Assembly: GCF_018446385.1 (NCBI RefSeq)
Contig: NW_024589861.1
Coordinates: 1 to 64,000, forward strand
From: Zingiber officinale
Taxonomy: Eukaryota > Streptophyta > Magnoliopsida > Zingiberales > Zingiberaceae
Direction: 5' to 3'
Length of the DNA stretch: 64,000 nucleotides
Of this stretch, positions 21,161 to 33,904 are shown piece after piece. The translations under genes were made by a program, and so were the position numbers. Position 1 is the stretch's first letter, and each line of letters starts with the position of its first letter. The notes under the pieces were generated by a model that was not told the origin of the DNA, made no database searches, and saw nothing but the letters and a program-made list of their open reading frames with translations.

Positions 21161-21721
21161 CGGTCAAGTCTCCGGTGAACACTGACCCACTTGACTTGTC
21201 TTCTCATCAACCTGGTCAATCCCTTGACCATCTCCACAATCGGACAATTGCTCCAGCAATCTCCATATATTGTCAAACAGACAATTGCCCTAGCAATCTA
21301 CATATATTGTCAAACATCAAAACTCAAATCCCAACTCAAGCTAGACTCAACTCAAGCTTAGTCAAATTGGTCAAACTTGACCTAGGGAAATTGCCCAACA
21401 CCTTCTCCTTCCGATCAGTCGAATTCTCCTCCGCCCGGCTATGTTTGCTTCTTTTGGTACCATTTTACCGTCGGTCTGCGGTTCCCTATCCACCCCTTCT
21501 TTTCCGCTGTGTGTAAATATTTCCGAGTCTCCCTTCATCAACAAGTGTCGAACTCCTTTCGGCTACTATGTGGGGTGGTGGTTCTCTTTCACTTACATGA
21601 CATTCCCCTCACTCCCCAGGCCTTTCATTACTTTTATTATCCCAAGTTGTCTGAGCCGGAGACTTTTCTTTTCCAAACCCGAGTATGCTTGGTTTTCTTT
21701 GATAAAATGTTGACCTCTAAC

Positions 21722-22826
21722 TGTTGGTATGCATACTATAAGCCTAACTTTTGTATGAACATCTGTTTTGAAATATTTTGAAATGAGAATCACTTTGGTC
21801 AAATGTTTACATTTTATATTTATATATATGTTAATGCAGTTGTCTATTTAATTTATATTGTAGATAACATGGTGTGTAGTGCCACACAGAAGATCATATT
21901 ATCGGTTCCTTATAAATTATAAATAGTAGCTCATAACCAAGATGCATTGGGACAAACCATTTGAACGGTTGTAATGTAATTTGATATTAGTCTGTCTTGA
22001 CTATAAAATTACACTAGTACACTATGTGTGTATTGAGCAGGACAATTTGAGGTCGTTTGATTTATACTGATTATATAATAGAACAGAACATCTGTTATTA
22101 TGGGTATGCACCCTCTTAATCCCTATATAATTACAAGCACGTATACTTAGTATTTATTTTTTTAACTTATCAATGGGTGAGATTTATTTATTAAATCAAT
22201 AAGCCTGATAAGCTGGGAGATAGTACTGTTTATATGGTGTGTTGTTGATTATAGAAGAAATCTGTGTCCTAATTATTTAGGTTGATGATGCCCCCTTGAG
22301 GAGCTCATAAGAATTATCATGTAAACCCTGCAGGTGGACTTAGTCCGGCATGATAATAAAGTTGAGTGGTATTACTCTTGGAATTAGATGTTAATTAATT
22401 AAGTTGTCTGTAACTCATTTAATTAAAGGCCATACGATATCTTAAACACAGGGAGATTAACGTACTCATGATAAGAAGAAGCCTATATTGTAATATGAGA
22501 TTGGTACGATAGTTCAATAATAACCCTTTAGTGGTATGGATTATTATTAATGGACTTGAGTTTGGTGTTCGGGCCGAACACAGGAAGCTCAAGCCCATCA
22601 GAAGGTCTAAACCAATTTCTCCTCTAGGTCCTTGTTGTAGCTTCTATATAAAGCCTCGCATCCACCCATCCAGGTTGTAAGTTGTTTTGGTTTTCAGCGC
22701 CACCTCCTCTCCTAGGGTCGGCGGCATCACCTCCTCCTCCTAGGGCCGACGCCACTTCTTCTCCTCCTAGGGCCAGTGCCACCTCTTCTTCTCCTTGGTG
22801 GTCGGCGCCTCTTCTTCTTAACCGTA
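21722..22826 (+). mobile_element. Truncated Copia LTR fragment (family C relative)
   Basis: It starts TGTTGGTATGCATACTATAA and matches family C LTRs (25851, and minus-strand 30704 and 37664) through the GATAACATGGTGTGTAGTG region and the TTGTTGTAGCTTCTATATAAA region. It is clearly more diverged than those copies. The match fades near the microsatellite-like CCTCCTCCTAGGGCCGA stretch, and the fragment runs into an unrelated Copia piece at about 22827. It is a fossil fragment. Confidence 0.7.
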
Positions 22827-24030
22827 GAATTTTTAACTTAGAAAAATTTTCTTGCTTTAAATTTTTTACTTAGAAAAGTTCTCAAAAATATGTTAATTTT
22901 TTCTAAAGTGATTACAAATTTTTGATGATATCGATAATTTTCAAAAATTTCAAAGTTTTCAAAAGTATTACCCTTAGAGGTTCTCTTGGTATCCAATTTT
23001 TTTATGTGATCAAAGGGGGAGAAGGAAAATGTTAAGTTTAGGGGGAGGTAGATTACAATTTTTTTTTATTTTTGTACTTTATTGCAATATTATCTATTTT
23101 ACTTTTATGTCTATTTACCCTAGCTTAACTTAGGTCGCTCACATCAAAAAGGGGGAGATTGTTGGAACCTTGGGGTGTTTTGATGTGATCAACAAAGTTA
23201 AGTTAGGTCCTGTGGTGTTTTAATCTTGTGTCTAAGTGTGCAGGAGCACAGCGAGTCGAGCAAAAGACACAGCTAGCGAGAAGGACGACACGGGAGAGTG
23301 CCAACGAGCTCGGTGTGTTCGAGTGACGAGTTGCTGCGGAAGAGTACGTGGGCGGACGAGAAGGAAGCGCGTGGCGTTTTCGAGGGATGAGAAGCCGGAG
23401 AGGAAGGTTGCTCGAGAAGGCCAAAATTAGGTTCGGGTGAGCCTTATTTCGGTTGACTGAAATCACCTAAGCGAGCGGAGTTGGAGCGGAAGGCCCGGAC
23501 CGAGGCGAGTAGCACTGGAGCAGAGGGCCTGAACCAAAAGTCAACTAAGTTGACTTTTGTGGTCCGGGCTCCCGGACCCATTCTGGACGCCCGGACCGTC
23601 CGGGCGCTCGGAACCTGATTTTGACAGGATCGTATTTGACTGTGATCCATTGAGAAGAGGATAAAATTTTATCCCCCTCCCAGGCGTCCCGACCAAGGCT
23701 ATAAATACATCCTTGGCCCAGAAGTTTTATAACACAACAAGAATTAGTCATACAACACTTGTGAGCTTCCATTTCTAGTTTAGCTTCTCTTTTTGCGCTT
23801 TCACTGCTATAAGAGGCTTCTCCGCCTAAAGGAGATCTTTTTAGTGTGTGATTCATTCCTTGGATTAACAACCTCTCCGGTTGTAACCAAGTCAAGTCTG
23901 TGAGCCTCTTCTTTTAATTTATTGCATTCTTTATTTAATTTTATGCAAGTATTTAAGTTATAAGTTCGAGAAGGGTATTTTGTGTTTGTATTTTTTAGGG
24001 CTATTCACCCCCCTTCTAGCCAGCCAAATA
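22827..24030 (+). mobile_element. 3' fragment of a SIRE/Maximus-like Copia element with its 3' LTR (23160-24030)
   Basis: The AT-rich 3' internal sequence ends in a polypurine tract AAAAAGGGGGAGAT at 23146-23159. It is followed by an LTR starting TGTTGGAACCTTGGGGTG and ending after CTATTCACCCCCCTTCTAG at about 24030. The 5' part of the element is missing. Gag and pol are not seen. Confidence 0.72.
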
Positions 24031-25850
24031 CTATCGCCCGGAACTCGTTGAGGGTCGATCGGCCCAGGATAACATTGTAAGCCGACGGCGCGTCCACCAC
24101 AATGAAGTTAGTCGTCCTAGTTCTCCTCAGTGGCTCCTCTCCGAGCGAGATGGTCAGTCGGGCTTGTCCGAGCGGCAACACCTCATTGCCCGTGAAGCCG
24201 TAGAGAGGGGTCGTCATGGGCAGCAACTCGCTCCGATCAATTTGTAATTGATCGAACGTCTTCCTAAAGATGATATTCACCGAACTCCTTGTATCAACAA
24301 AAGTCCAGTGAATAGTATAATTAGCGATTACCACCCGGATGATCAGCGCATCGTCGTGAGGGATATCCACTCCCTCCAAGTCGTTAGGGCCGAAGCTTAT
24401 CTTGGGCCCTTCGACCTTCTCCTTGCTGCATTCCACTACGTAGATCTCCAGTCGCCAAGCGTATGACTTCCTAGCTCTATTGGAGTCATCGCTGGTCACC
24501 CCTCCGGCGATCATGCCTATCTCTCCTCGAGATGCGTTATTCCTGTTTTCTTCTTCTCGAGCGGATGGTCTATTTCGCTCAGCCGATACTTAGGAGGGGT
24601 CGGTGTCATCTCTCTACTGATGTTGGTGGTACCACTCGGGTGCCCTTCTGCCACCCTCTCGTCACTCAGCAGAGCAATGTCTCTATCGTCGATCGGAAGA
24701 AGGTGATCGGTAGCGATATCCTCTTAGGGCCGGTCGGCTAACGATTGGTGTCAGTCCGCGGCAATCCCGTGTGTTGTGAGTTGCCGACTGATGGAAGGAA
24801 CAGAATATCAGCGTCTATACTTTGCCCTTCGACGCCTTCAGCTGACCGGACGCCACATGTTGTACGGCATGTGCCCTGGTCTCCTGGTGTGGTCGCGCTC
24901 CTTTAACCCTGGTCCCTTGGGCAGTTAATGGCTGCTCGATCGTCGTGCTCGGTCGACGTCTCCTTTCTTCTGGCCGCCTGGGTTTCTTCCACATTGATAT
25001 ATTCGTTGGTCTTCTTGAGTATGTGGTTGAAGTCCTTGGGTGGCTTCCTGATGAGCGATCGGAAAAAATCTCCCTCAACGAGCCCCTGGGTGAAGGCGTT
25101 CATCATTGTCTTGGACGATACCGAGGGGATGTCCATGGCTACTTGGTTGAAACCCTGTATGCACGCTCGGAACGTTTCTTTCGATCCCTACTTCATGGAG
25201 AAGAGACCGACGCTCGATTTTTTATAGCGTCGGCTGTTAGCGAAGTGGTGTAAGAAAGTAACTCGGAAGTCTTTGAAGCTACGTATTGATCCGTTTGGCA
25301 ATCTTCTGAACCAAAGCTGCACTAATCCGGAGAGGGGTAGTGAGGAAGACTCGACACTTCACTCCATCTATATACTGGTGCAGCGTGACTTCATTATCAA
25401 ACCGATCCAGATGATCATCTGGATCGGTCGATCCGTTGTATGTTATGATCGCCAGCGGGGTATAATGTCTGGGTAGAGGGTCTTGTAAGATCTCCTCTGA
25501 GAACTTTCGGTTGATCTATTCGGGTGACGCGTTGCTTCGGGACGTCTTGCCTTTTCGTGCATCCCGAACGGGAGCATCATCTGAAGACGATCCCCTCTCT
25601 TGATTCGCCTGGGCTATTTCCGAGGGGGTTTGAAACAAAGCGCGATGGAAGGGGATCGGCGCGGGTGGCGCTTCACCCTGTGTGCCGGTCGACCTTCGGT
25701 TCTGCCCCTATACGGAGATTTGCTCCGCTCAGCCTTCTTGCCCCACACGTCTCCTGGTTGCTGATGTTGCAGGCTGCAACGCTTGTTGATAGGCTAACAC
25801 CTGTTGTTGTTGCTGCTCGATCATCTTTGCCGCCCGGGCTTGAACGAACA
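24031..25850 (-). pseudogene. Element D gag and protease remnant
   Basis: Read on the minus strand, the gag part starts with QARAAKMIEQQQQQ (about 25840). Further on it contains FTQGLVEGDFFRSLIRKPPK and NEYINVEETQAARRKE (about 24960-25080). The aspartic protease region (24500-24035) contains DALIIRVVIANYTIHWTFVD, GFTGNEVLPLGQARLTISLG and SAYNVILGRSTLNEFRAIV. These match plant Ty3/Gypsy Tat-type gag-protease. The region stops at the Copia fragment, where RT would begin. It is a fossil with several breaks. Confidence 0.82.
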
Positions 25851-26946
25851 TCTTAGAGTGTATACTAAAAGCCTAGCTTTTTGTAAACATTTATATTTGA
25901 AATAAAAAGAATCACATTGGTCAATATCTACATTTATATGCTAAGTGTAGTTGTTCAATTGATTTATATTGTAGATAACATGGTGTGTGGTGTCACACAC
26001 AGAAGATCATGTTATCAGTTCTTTATAAATTATAAACAGTTGCTCACGACTAAGATGGAAAGGAACAAACCATTGGAATAGTCGTAGTGTAATTAGGTAT
26101 TAGTTTATCTTGACTGATAAATTACACTAATACACTCTAAGTGTATTGAGTAGGACCATTTAAGATAAGTTCTTTTATACTGACTTAATAAGAGAACAAG
26201 ACCTTAGTTATTATGGAAGTGTGTGCTCTTAATCCTAATATAATAACAAGCACATATATTTAATATTTATTTCTTTGACTTATCAAAGGGTGAGATTTAG
26301 CTCGATAAATCAATAGGCCTGATAAGTTGGGAAATGATATTACTTATAGTGTGTGTTGTTAATTATAGAAGGAAACTGTGTCCTAGTCATCTAGGTTGAG
26401 AATGTCCCCAAGAGGAGCTCATAAGGATTGTCATGTTAAACCCTGTAGGTGGACTTAGTCCGACATAACAATAAAGTTGAGTGATATTACTCTTGGACTA
26501 AGACATTAATTAAAATGAGTTGTCAGTAACTTAATTAATTAGTGGATATTCGATATCTTAAACACAGGGAGACTAACACACTCATGATAAGAAGGAGCTC
26601 ATAATGTAATTTGAGATTGGTGCGGTAGTGCAATAATAACTCTCTAGTGGAATGAGTTATTATTGATGAACTTGAGTTGTGTGTTCGGGGCGAACACGGA
26701 ATACTCAAGCTCGTCGGAAGGTCAAAAACGAATTTCTCCTCTAGGTCCCTGTCGTAGCCTCATTAAAGTCTCAAGTCCATCCAAATAAAAGCTCATATTG
26801 GTGTCCAAGAAGGGGGCCGGCCCAGCAAAGGAGGGGCCGTCCACTATATTTCAAATTAAGAGAGGGGGGTGTTTTGAATTTTTAAAATCTTCTCTTTGTA
26901 GATAACTACAAGTTTAAAAGAATGATTTTAAATTTACAAAACTTTC

Positions 26947-27748
26947 TGATCCGACGGTTAGAACAGGGGACCCCCATTCTGAGGGGTCAATGCCACGTGG
27001 GAGTCAAAAGGCCAGGTGGTCGACGGGCCGGCCGACCGGTGAATAACCGATGGCAAAAGGCACCCCGACAGAAGTCGGGGTTCCGGCGCTCAATTGAACA
27101 GTAGCGAAGAGCCGAGCGGAAGGCCTAAGACAAGGTGACATACTGCTAGCAGTCCCCATAGCACCTTACCGAGGATCTACCCAGCATACCGAGGCATACG
27201 AAGAGTCGGACGGGGTGTGATTGGTTTTGGGTGTGGAGTAAGATGAGTGCCGGCCGGACGCCCCGTCCAGCCGGCCGGACGGGCACCTTGTCATGGGGTA
27301 GGGAAAGGACAATTTATATCTTATGACAGCGGTCAAGTCCTATGACTAGGCCATACTCCTAATCTGGCGACGAGGTGTTCTGCTGTCCCATCGAGAGCGT
27401 GCTTGAACTGTAGCAGTATGGTGTCAGGTAAGCTCTCTGACAAACACATACCGAGGTATGGGCTAAGAACACGTGTTTACCTCGATTGGTGTGCATGAGT
27501 TTCTTCCAGCCCTATATAAGAAGCCTTATACTTCGTCGGAGGTACGCGTTGAACACCTTTGGAGCCACTTTTTCTCACTGCTTGCTTGCCTGACTTGAGC
27601 GTCGAAGGGTCGCCGCCGGGAACCCCTTCCCGGCCCGACTTCTGTACAGGTTCGCTGGAGTTTCGTACGACCAGCCGGGGATCTACATCAGCGACTCGGA
27701 GAGCGCCACGTGCCCAGCGTCCGTTGATTCAGCATTCGGACAGGATCA
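26947..27748 (+). mobile_element. Gypsy-like solo LTR E1 (802 bp)
   Basis: CTTTC flanks it at 26942-26946 and 27749-27753. The ends are TGATCCGACGGTTAGAAC and GGACAGGATCA (TGATCC/GGATCA inverted). A TATA-like CCTATATAAGAAGCC lies near 27510. It is a relative of E2 (47586-48317), sharing both ends and the 3' block around CGTCGAAGGGTCGCCGCC. Confidence 0.88.
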
Positions 27749-28292
27749 CTTTCCGTATTTGAATTAGACCACATGGTTTAAAAGAAAGTTTAAAAGTTTT
27801 AAAACTTTTCTTTTTTAACCATCCTCATGGTTGTTGGAAAAAAGGAAGGGAGTTTTAAATTTGAAACTTTCTATTTTTGTAACCATGTTAAAAAAGGAAA
27901 TTTTAGAAGAGAAGTTTTAAATTATAAAACTTGGTTTTAATTTTTTTAAAAAGCTTTTCTTTTTTAACATCCACTTTAGGTAATTAAAAGAGAGCTTATA
28001 AAATTTTATAAGAGTTTTCCTTCTTTGCTTATAAATTTTTTACAAGAATTATTTTCTTCCTTTTAAGGGGCTGGCCAATCAAATCAATGATTGATTCAAT
28101 CAATGATTGAATTAATCAAGAGAAAGGAAAAGGAAAAATAAAAGGGGAAAAGGAAAAACAAGAGAAAGATTTTAATTTTTGTAAAAAGTCTTTCCTTATT
28201 TGCCTTGGGCAAGTAATATAAAAGAAGGGGAGAGGAGGCCTCATGTATTATCAATTCTATTATTTTCTCTCTTCTCTTTAGTCTTCTCCTAA

Positions 28293-30704
28293 GTTGGTTG
28301 CTACTCGGAAAACCTAGAGGTTCCACTGTACAAAAATTTTGTACAAAGGTCTGAACCTTTTCCTAGCTACCATGTGTTCTTTTAAATTAAATTTTGGATC
28401 GCCTGCGGAACTTAACACTTTTGATCCAAAACTTAATCTATATGTTCTTTTAGGTTTAGACTTGGATCTCCTGCGGAACTTAACACGTTCGACCCAAATC
28501 ACCTTAAGTTATTAATTCCATTAAACATTAATTTCCATAATTGGTTCCCAGTACTGACGTGGCGAGGCACATGGCCTTCTTGGATATGGGAGCAACCACC
28601 ACCGACTAGACAAAACCTTTTATGGAAAACTAATATTTAATTTCCTAAAATAACTTTAGGTTAACCGAAAAGAACAATCAAATCACAAGGAAAAGAAAAA
28701 CAAAAGAACACTATATCGAAAACAAATTCGAAACACTAGAATCGTAAGCCTCTTGTATTTGGTATTATTTCCATAAATAACTAGCATGATGCGGAAATAG
28801 AAATTACTAGTTATACCTTGTAGAAAAACCTCTTGATCTTCTACCGTATTCCTCTTCTAACCTCGGACGTTGTGTGGGCAACGATCTTCCGAGATGAGAA
28901 TCCACCAAGCACCTTCTTCTTCTCCTAGCTAGGTTCGGCCAATCACAAAGAAGCTTCACCAAGGATGAAAAACAAAACACCAACCAAACTCCAAGGGATA
29001 CAAGCTTTCTCTCCTTCTTCTTCTTCTTCTCCAAGTAGTATCCGGCCACCACAAGAACTCCAAGCAAGAGATAAGTTTCGGCCACCACAAAAGAGGAAGA
29101 AAGGTAGAGGATGGCCGGCCACCACACCAAGGAAAAGAGGGAGGAAAAATAATAGAGGTTGTTTTCCATGAAGGCACCCTCACCTCTTCTTTTATATTCC
29201 TTGGCCTAGGCAAATTAGGAAATTTAATTACAAAATTTCCTTAATTCTTTTGCCATGTAAAGAAAAATTATTTTAATTAAAACAATTTTCTTCTTTTAAA
29301 CACAATGGCCAGCCACTTTAAAAAACAAAACAAGTAGAGTTTTAATTAATTAAAACTTCCTAATTTGTCTCCGAAAATTTTTAAAAAATAAAATTTCTCC
29401 TTTATATCCTTTTATGGTTTATAAAAAGAAATTTCTATAATTTTAATTTTTCAACATGTGAATAATTTATAAAGAAGAGAAATAAAATATCCTTTCTAAT
29501 CTACAAATAAGGAAAGAGATTTAATCTCTTTCTTTAATCTTTTGTAGAGACTTATAAAAGAGATATTTTAATTTTTAATCTCTTCAATAAATTATATCTT
29601 TCACATAAGAAAATTTTAAAATTAAAATTCTTTTTAATTAAATAGGGCCGGCCACCTAAGCTTGGGTTCAAGCTAGGCCGGCCACCCATGAACCAATGGT
29701 TTGGCCGGCCCTAGCTTGATCCTCAAGCTAGCTTGGCCGGCCCCTATAACATGGGTATGAAGGTGGGTATAGGTGGGTATAGTACTCTATAAATAAGAGG
29801 CTACGATAGGGACCGAGAGGAGGAATTAGTTTTGGTCTCCCGATAAAATTAAGCATCCCGTGTTCGCCCCGAACACACAACTTAATTTTATCAATAATAA
29901 TTCATTCCACTAGAGAACTATTATTGAACTACCGCACCAATCCCAAATTATATTTTTGGGCTCCTTCTTATTATGAGCGTGTTAGTCTCCCTGTGTTTAA
30001 GATATCGAATGTCCACTAATTAAGTGAGTTACTGACAACTCATTTAATTAATATCTAAGTCCAAGAGTAGTACCACTCATCCTTATTATCATGTCGGACT
30101 AAGTCCACCTGCAGGGTTTAACATGACAATCTTTATGAGCTCCTCTTGAGGACATTATCAACCTAGTATCTCTAGGACACAGTTTTCTTCTATAATCAAC
30201 AACACACACTATAAGTGATATCATTTCCCAACTTATCGGGCTTATTGATTTATCGAACTAAATCTCACCCATTGATAAATTAAAGAAATAAATATCAAAT
30301 ATATGTGTTTGTTATTATATTAGGATTAAGAGTACACACTTCCATAATAACCGAGGTCTTTGTTTCTTTATAAAGCCAGTATAAAAGAAACGACCTCAAA
30401 TGGTCCTACTCAATACACTCTAAGTGTACTAGTGTAATTATATAGTTAAGATAAACTAATACCTAATTACACTACGACCTTCCAATGGTTTGTTCCTTTC
30501 CATTATGGTCGTGAGTTACTGTTTATAATTTATAAGATACTGATAACATGATCCTCTGTGTGTGACACCACACACCATGTTATCTTCAATATAAATTAAT
30601 TGAATAACTACATTTATCATAAATGTAGATATTTGACCAATGTGATTCTTATTTCTAGATAAATGTTTATACCAAAAGCTAGGCTTTTAGTATACACTCT
30701 AACA
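28293..30704 (-). repeat. 3' LTR of the family C Copia element (2412 bp)
   Basis: It is the partner of 35244-37664. Both carry GGCCGGCC-rich patches and the GATAACATG/CACACACCATG region shared by all family C LTRs in this window. Confidence 0.9.
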
Positions 30705-31177
30705 ATCTCCCACTTATACTAAAAGACTAAGCTGCCATATCTGCTGCCATACATCTTATTCCCAACCCTTCAACATGTCCATCAAAAGCTCTCGCCTTAA
30801 GGACCTTAGTGAAAAGATCTATAGGTCATCATCTGATGCATTCTAGGCAGCAACAACTTCTCCTCGTTTATACGATTTCTCGTATTGGGTGGTACTTGCG
30901 CTCTATTTTGTTTACTTGCCTTATAGACTTATGGTTTCTTCGAGTTTGCTACTGCACCAACATTATTACAATAAATTGTAATAATCTTTGGACAAACCAG
31001 AAATCATATCTAAGTCTATCTTGAGGTTATTGAGTCATTCAGCTTTTATGGCTACCTTAGAGGCTTGCCATATACTAAACTTCTATGGTGGAGTTCAGAA
31101 AAACACCTATGCTTATCACTCTTCCATAGTTATGACTTTACCTCCTAAAGTAAACACAAAACCCCGAGGTTGACTTA

Positions 31178-33451
31178 TTATTGTCCCTTTTCCGATTGGA
31201 AGTCAAAATCCATGCAACCCATAAGGACCAAATTAACTGCCTTATAAGCTAGCATATATTCTCTAGTGCCTCTAAGGTACTTTAATATATGCTTTGCTGC
31301 AGTCCAATGTCCTTGTCTAGGGTTACTTTGATATCTGCTAACTATGCCCTTGGCAAAACAGATTTCTAATCTCGTGCATAGCATACATTAGGTTGTCTAA
31401 CTGCCGAAGCATAAAGAACTGCCTATATGTCCTCAATCTCCTTTGATGTCATCGGAGACATCTCTTTAGATAAAGGCACTCCATCCTTAAAAGGTAAGAA
31501 ACCTTTCTAGGAGTTTTGCATGCTTAAAACGAGCAAGGATTTTTCCGATGTATCAAGCTTGGGATAAGTAAAATATTCTCTTCTTGCGATCCCTTATTAC
31601 TTTGATCTCAAGAATATATACATTCTCCCAAGTCCTTTATATCAAATTATTTGGACAACCATACCCTTACTTCTGACAACATTTTGATATTGTTTCCAAC
31701 TACCAAAAATGTTATCTACGTATAGTACAAGAAATACCACCACGCTTCCATCACACCTTTTGTATACACAAGACTTATCCGGTTACTAAATCCATAGATC
31801 TGGATTACTTTGATAAACCGGATGTTCCAAGACCTTGAAGCTTTGCCTCAGTCCATAGACTGATTGAGCTTGCACACAAGATGCTCTTAGCCCTTTGCAA
31901 TGAACCCTTCTGGTTGCTTTATATGGATGCTTTCTTCAAGACTTCCATTAAGGCATGCTGTCTTGACATCCACTTGCCAAATAGATAAAAGAATCCGGAT
32001 AGACTTAAGCATGGCCACCGGTGAAAAAGTTTCCTTTTTCATCAAGCCTTGCTTTGAAAGTTACTACCTTCCTGTCTATCCCTCTTTCCTATTATAGACC
32101 TTTTTACACCCAACGGCTTTTACACCATTTGGTGATTCTACAAGCTTCCAGATTTTATTAGAATACATATATTCTAATTCTGTTATTCATTACTCTTTGC
32201 CAAGATGCTGCATCTTTATCTTGGAGTGCTTCATTATATGACCGGAGATCAAGTTCATGTCCTCCAGGGATCGAGTCCAAAAACTCTCCCAAAACATGAA
32301 CCTATTTAGGTTGCCTAACAACTCTCCCACTACAACAAGGCACTTTCTGTAATTGTGTATCATTTGTGATACGTGTTGCAGTTTCCTTGTGGTATCTCAT
32401 CTTGTACAGTTGGTACTAGATTAGACATGTCTTTATTATTTCCTTAAGAACAAATTTTCTTATGGGCACATGGTTTATTACATAGTCCTTTTCTAAAAAT
32501 CGGTCATTGATGCTAACAATGACCTTCTGATTTTTAAGACTATAAACCTACTTTCATTTCACTAGGATAACCCACAAACGAGTGAATTCCTGTCCAACTT
32601 ATCATTGTCTCTCTTTTGCATATGTGCTGGACTACCCGAATCCGAATTTGAAATTAGCTGCAGTTATCAAAGAATCTGTAGAGGTCCGACTTGAAGTAGC
32701 TATAACTTTCATTTCCAGAGTATATCCTTAAAATGATTTTGGTAATATTCTAAATAACTCATCAATCTACTTATTTCCATAAGAGTCCTATACCTTCCTT
32801 TTTCTACACCATTCTGTTAGGGTATACCAGGTGCAGTTAGTTGGGATTGAATCCCTACTTCTGATAAATGACTCCTAAATTCTCCCAAGAGGTATTTGCC
32901 ACTACGATCTCACCGTAGTGTCTTGATACTTTTACTTTTGACGTTTCTCCACATCAGTCTCGTACTCTTTGAACTAATCAAAGCACTTAGACTTGCGGCA
33001 CATCAAGTAAATATATCCGTATCTCAAATAGTTGTCTATAAAATAGACGAAATATTTGAAACAACCTCTTGCCTGGATGCTTATAGGATCACACAAAATA
33101 GAATGAACCAATTCCAATATATCTTTGACTCCATACCCCTTAGACTTAAAAGCTTCTTGGTTATTTTTCCTTCCAAATAAGACTCGTAGGTTGGAAAGAT
33201 TTCCACTACTAATGAACCCAAAAAGTTCATCAGCTACCAATGAATCCTACTCAAGTATAACCTAGCTTTAGATGCCAAAGATATAATTGGTTCATTTCCG
33301 AAGGTTGCTTTCTCTTAAAATTAGAAGATGTGTTACTAATTTCCATTTGTTGCATCGTGGGAATTATTGGATTATAAATTGTCAACCAATATACTAGAAT
33401 AGATAATTTTCCTATTTTTCTTGATAACAACTTTGTTATCAAAATAGACAC
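31178..33451 (-). pseudogene. Copia pol remnants (GAG-pre/integrase and RT/RNase H pieces)
   Basis: On the minus strand LYLWHLKLGYT (about 33255) is the GAG-pre-integrase end. GCFKYFVYFIDNYLRYGYIY (about 33010-33080) is the integrase start. MLCTRLEICFAKGIVSRYQS and HWTAAKHILKYLRGTREYML (about 31250-31384) come from the end of RT/RNase H. These set the family as Ty1/Copia. The remnant has many breaks. Confidence 0.8.
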
Positions 33452-33904
33452 AATATCTATAATAGTTTAGAAACTGAAATTAGGTTCTTTCTAAACTTGG
33501 CACGTAAAGACAATTACTTAAAATCCATATTTTATTCTTATCAAAGGATAAACATCTCCCACTGCAACAGCTACCACTTTTACAGTAGTGCCCATGTGGA
33601 TGGTGATTTACCTTTCATTTAGTTGTCGGGTTTCCTGGAACCCTGCAATGAATTGCAGACATGATTAATGGCATCTTGTATCTACACTCCAGGTTCTGGT
33701 AGATAACACCACTAGACATGTTTCAACTAATGAATTAAATACACCTAAATTGTTCTTAGTTCTAAGAAGACAGTCTACCTTAATGTCCAAGTCCTATTTC
33801 CAATCATTACAATTGGGACTACTAAGTCTTTTTCTATAGTATGACTACTAGGGGTTGACAAACATCCTAAGAATCACAAAAACATTTGGTCAAGATCAAC
33901 TCCT

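Larger units (their letters stand above)
19512..21400 (-). mobile_element. Solo LTR (1889 bp) inserted in D's antisense ORF
   Basis: CCTTC flanks the insert at 19507-19511 and 21401-21405. On the minus strand it begins TGTTGGGCAATTTCCC and ends GGTCCTAATA. The sequence CTATTCACCCCCCTTCTAG near its 3' end also occurs at the end of the Copia LTR at 23160-24030, so I place it tentatively with Copia/SIRE-like elements. No internal coding part or partner LTR was found, so this is a solo LTR left by recombination. It holds two striking internal repeats (19998-20374 and 20620-21160). Confidence 0.75.
19317..21721 (+). pseudogene. Antisense ORF of element D: 'putative gypsy-type transposon' domain remnant, split by a solo LTR
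   Basis: After the Athila insertion the leader resumes and reaches an ATG at 19372. Recognisable protein pieces are SWYTSTESQFDVGDAESL and AAFELPPEYEVILPS (19400-19511). After the solo LTR they continue with GYVCFFWYHFTVGLRFPIHP, SNSFRLLCGVVVLFHLHDIP and FHYFYYPKLSEPETFLFQTR (about 21435-21715). This is the plant 'putative gypsy type transposon' domain (Transposase_28). It lies on the strand opposite D's gag, between where pol should be and the 3' LTR, the position known for antisense ORFs of Tat/Retand elements. It is a broken fossil with a few breaks besides the insertion. Confidence 0.75.

Noticed and set aside
24005-25253. Plus-strand frames at 24248-25253
   Set aside because: They are shadows of the minus-strand gag-protease remnant of element D, which has recognisable domains.
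25846-25855. Possible target duplication for the outer family C LTR
   Set aside because: The five bases before 25851 and after 38514 do not match under any border I tried, so none is claimed.
28807-29213. Cluster of frames rich in Trp, Pro and Lys, repeated at 35759-36195
   Set aside because: They lie in the two LTRs of the Copia element and are nearly identical copies. They arise from LTR composition.
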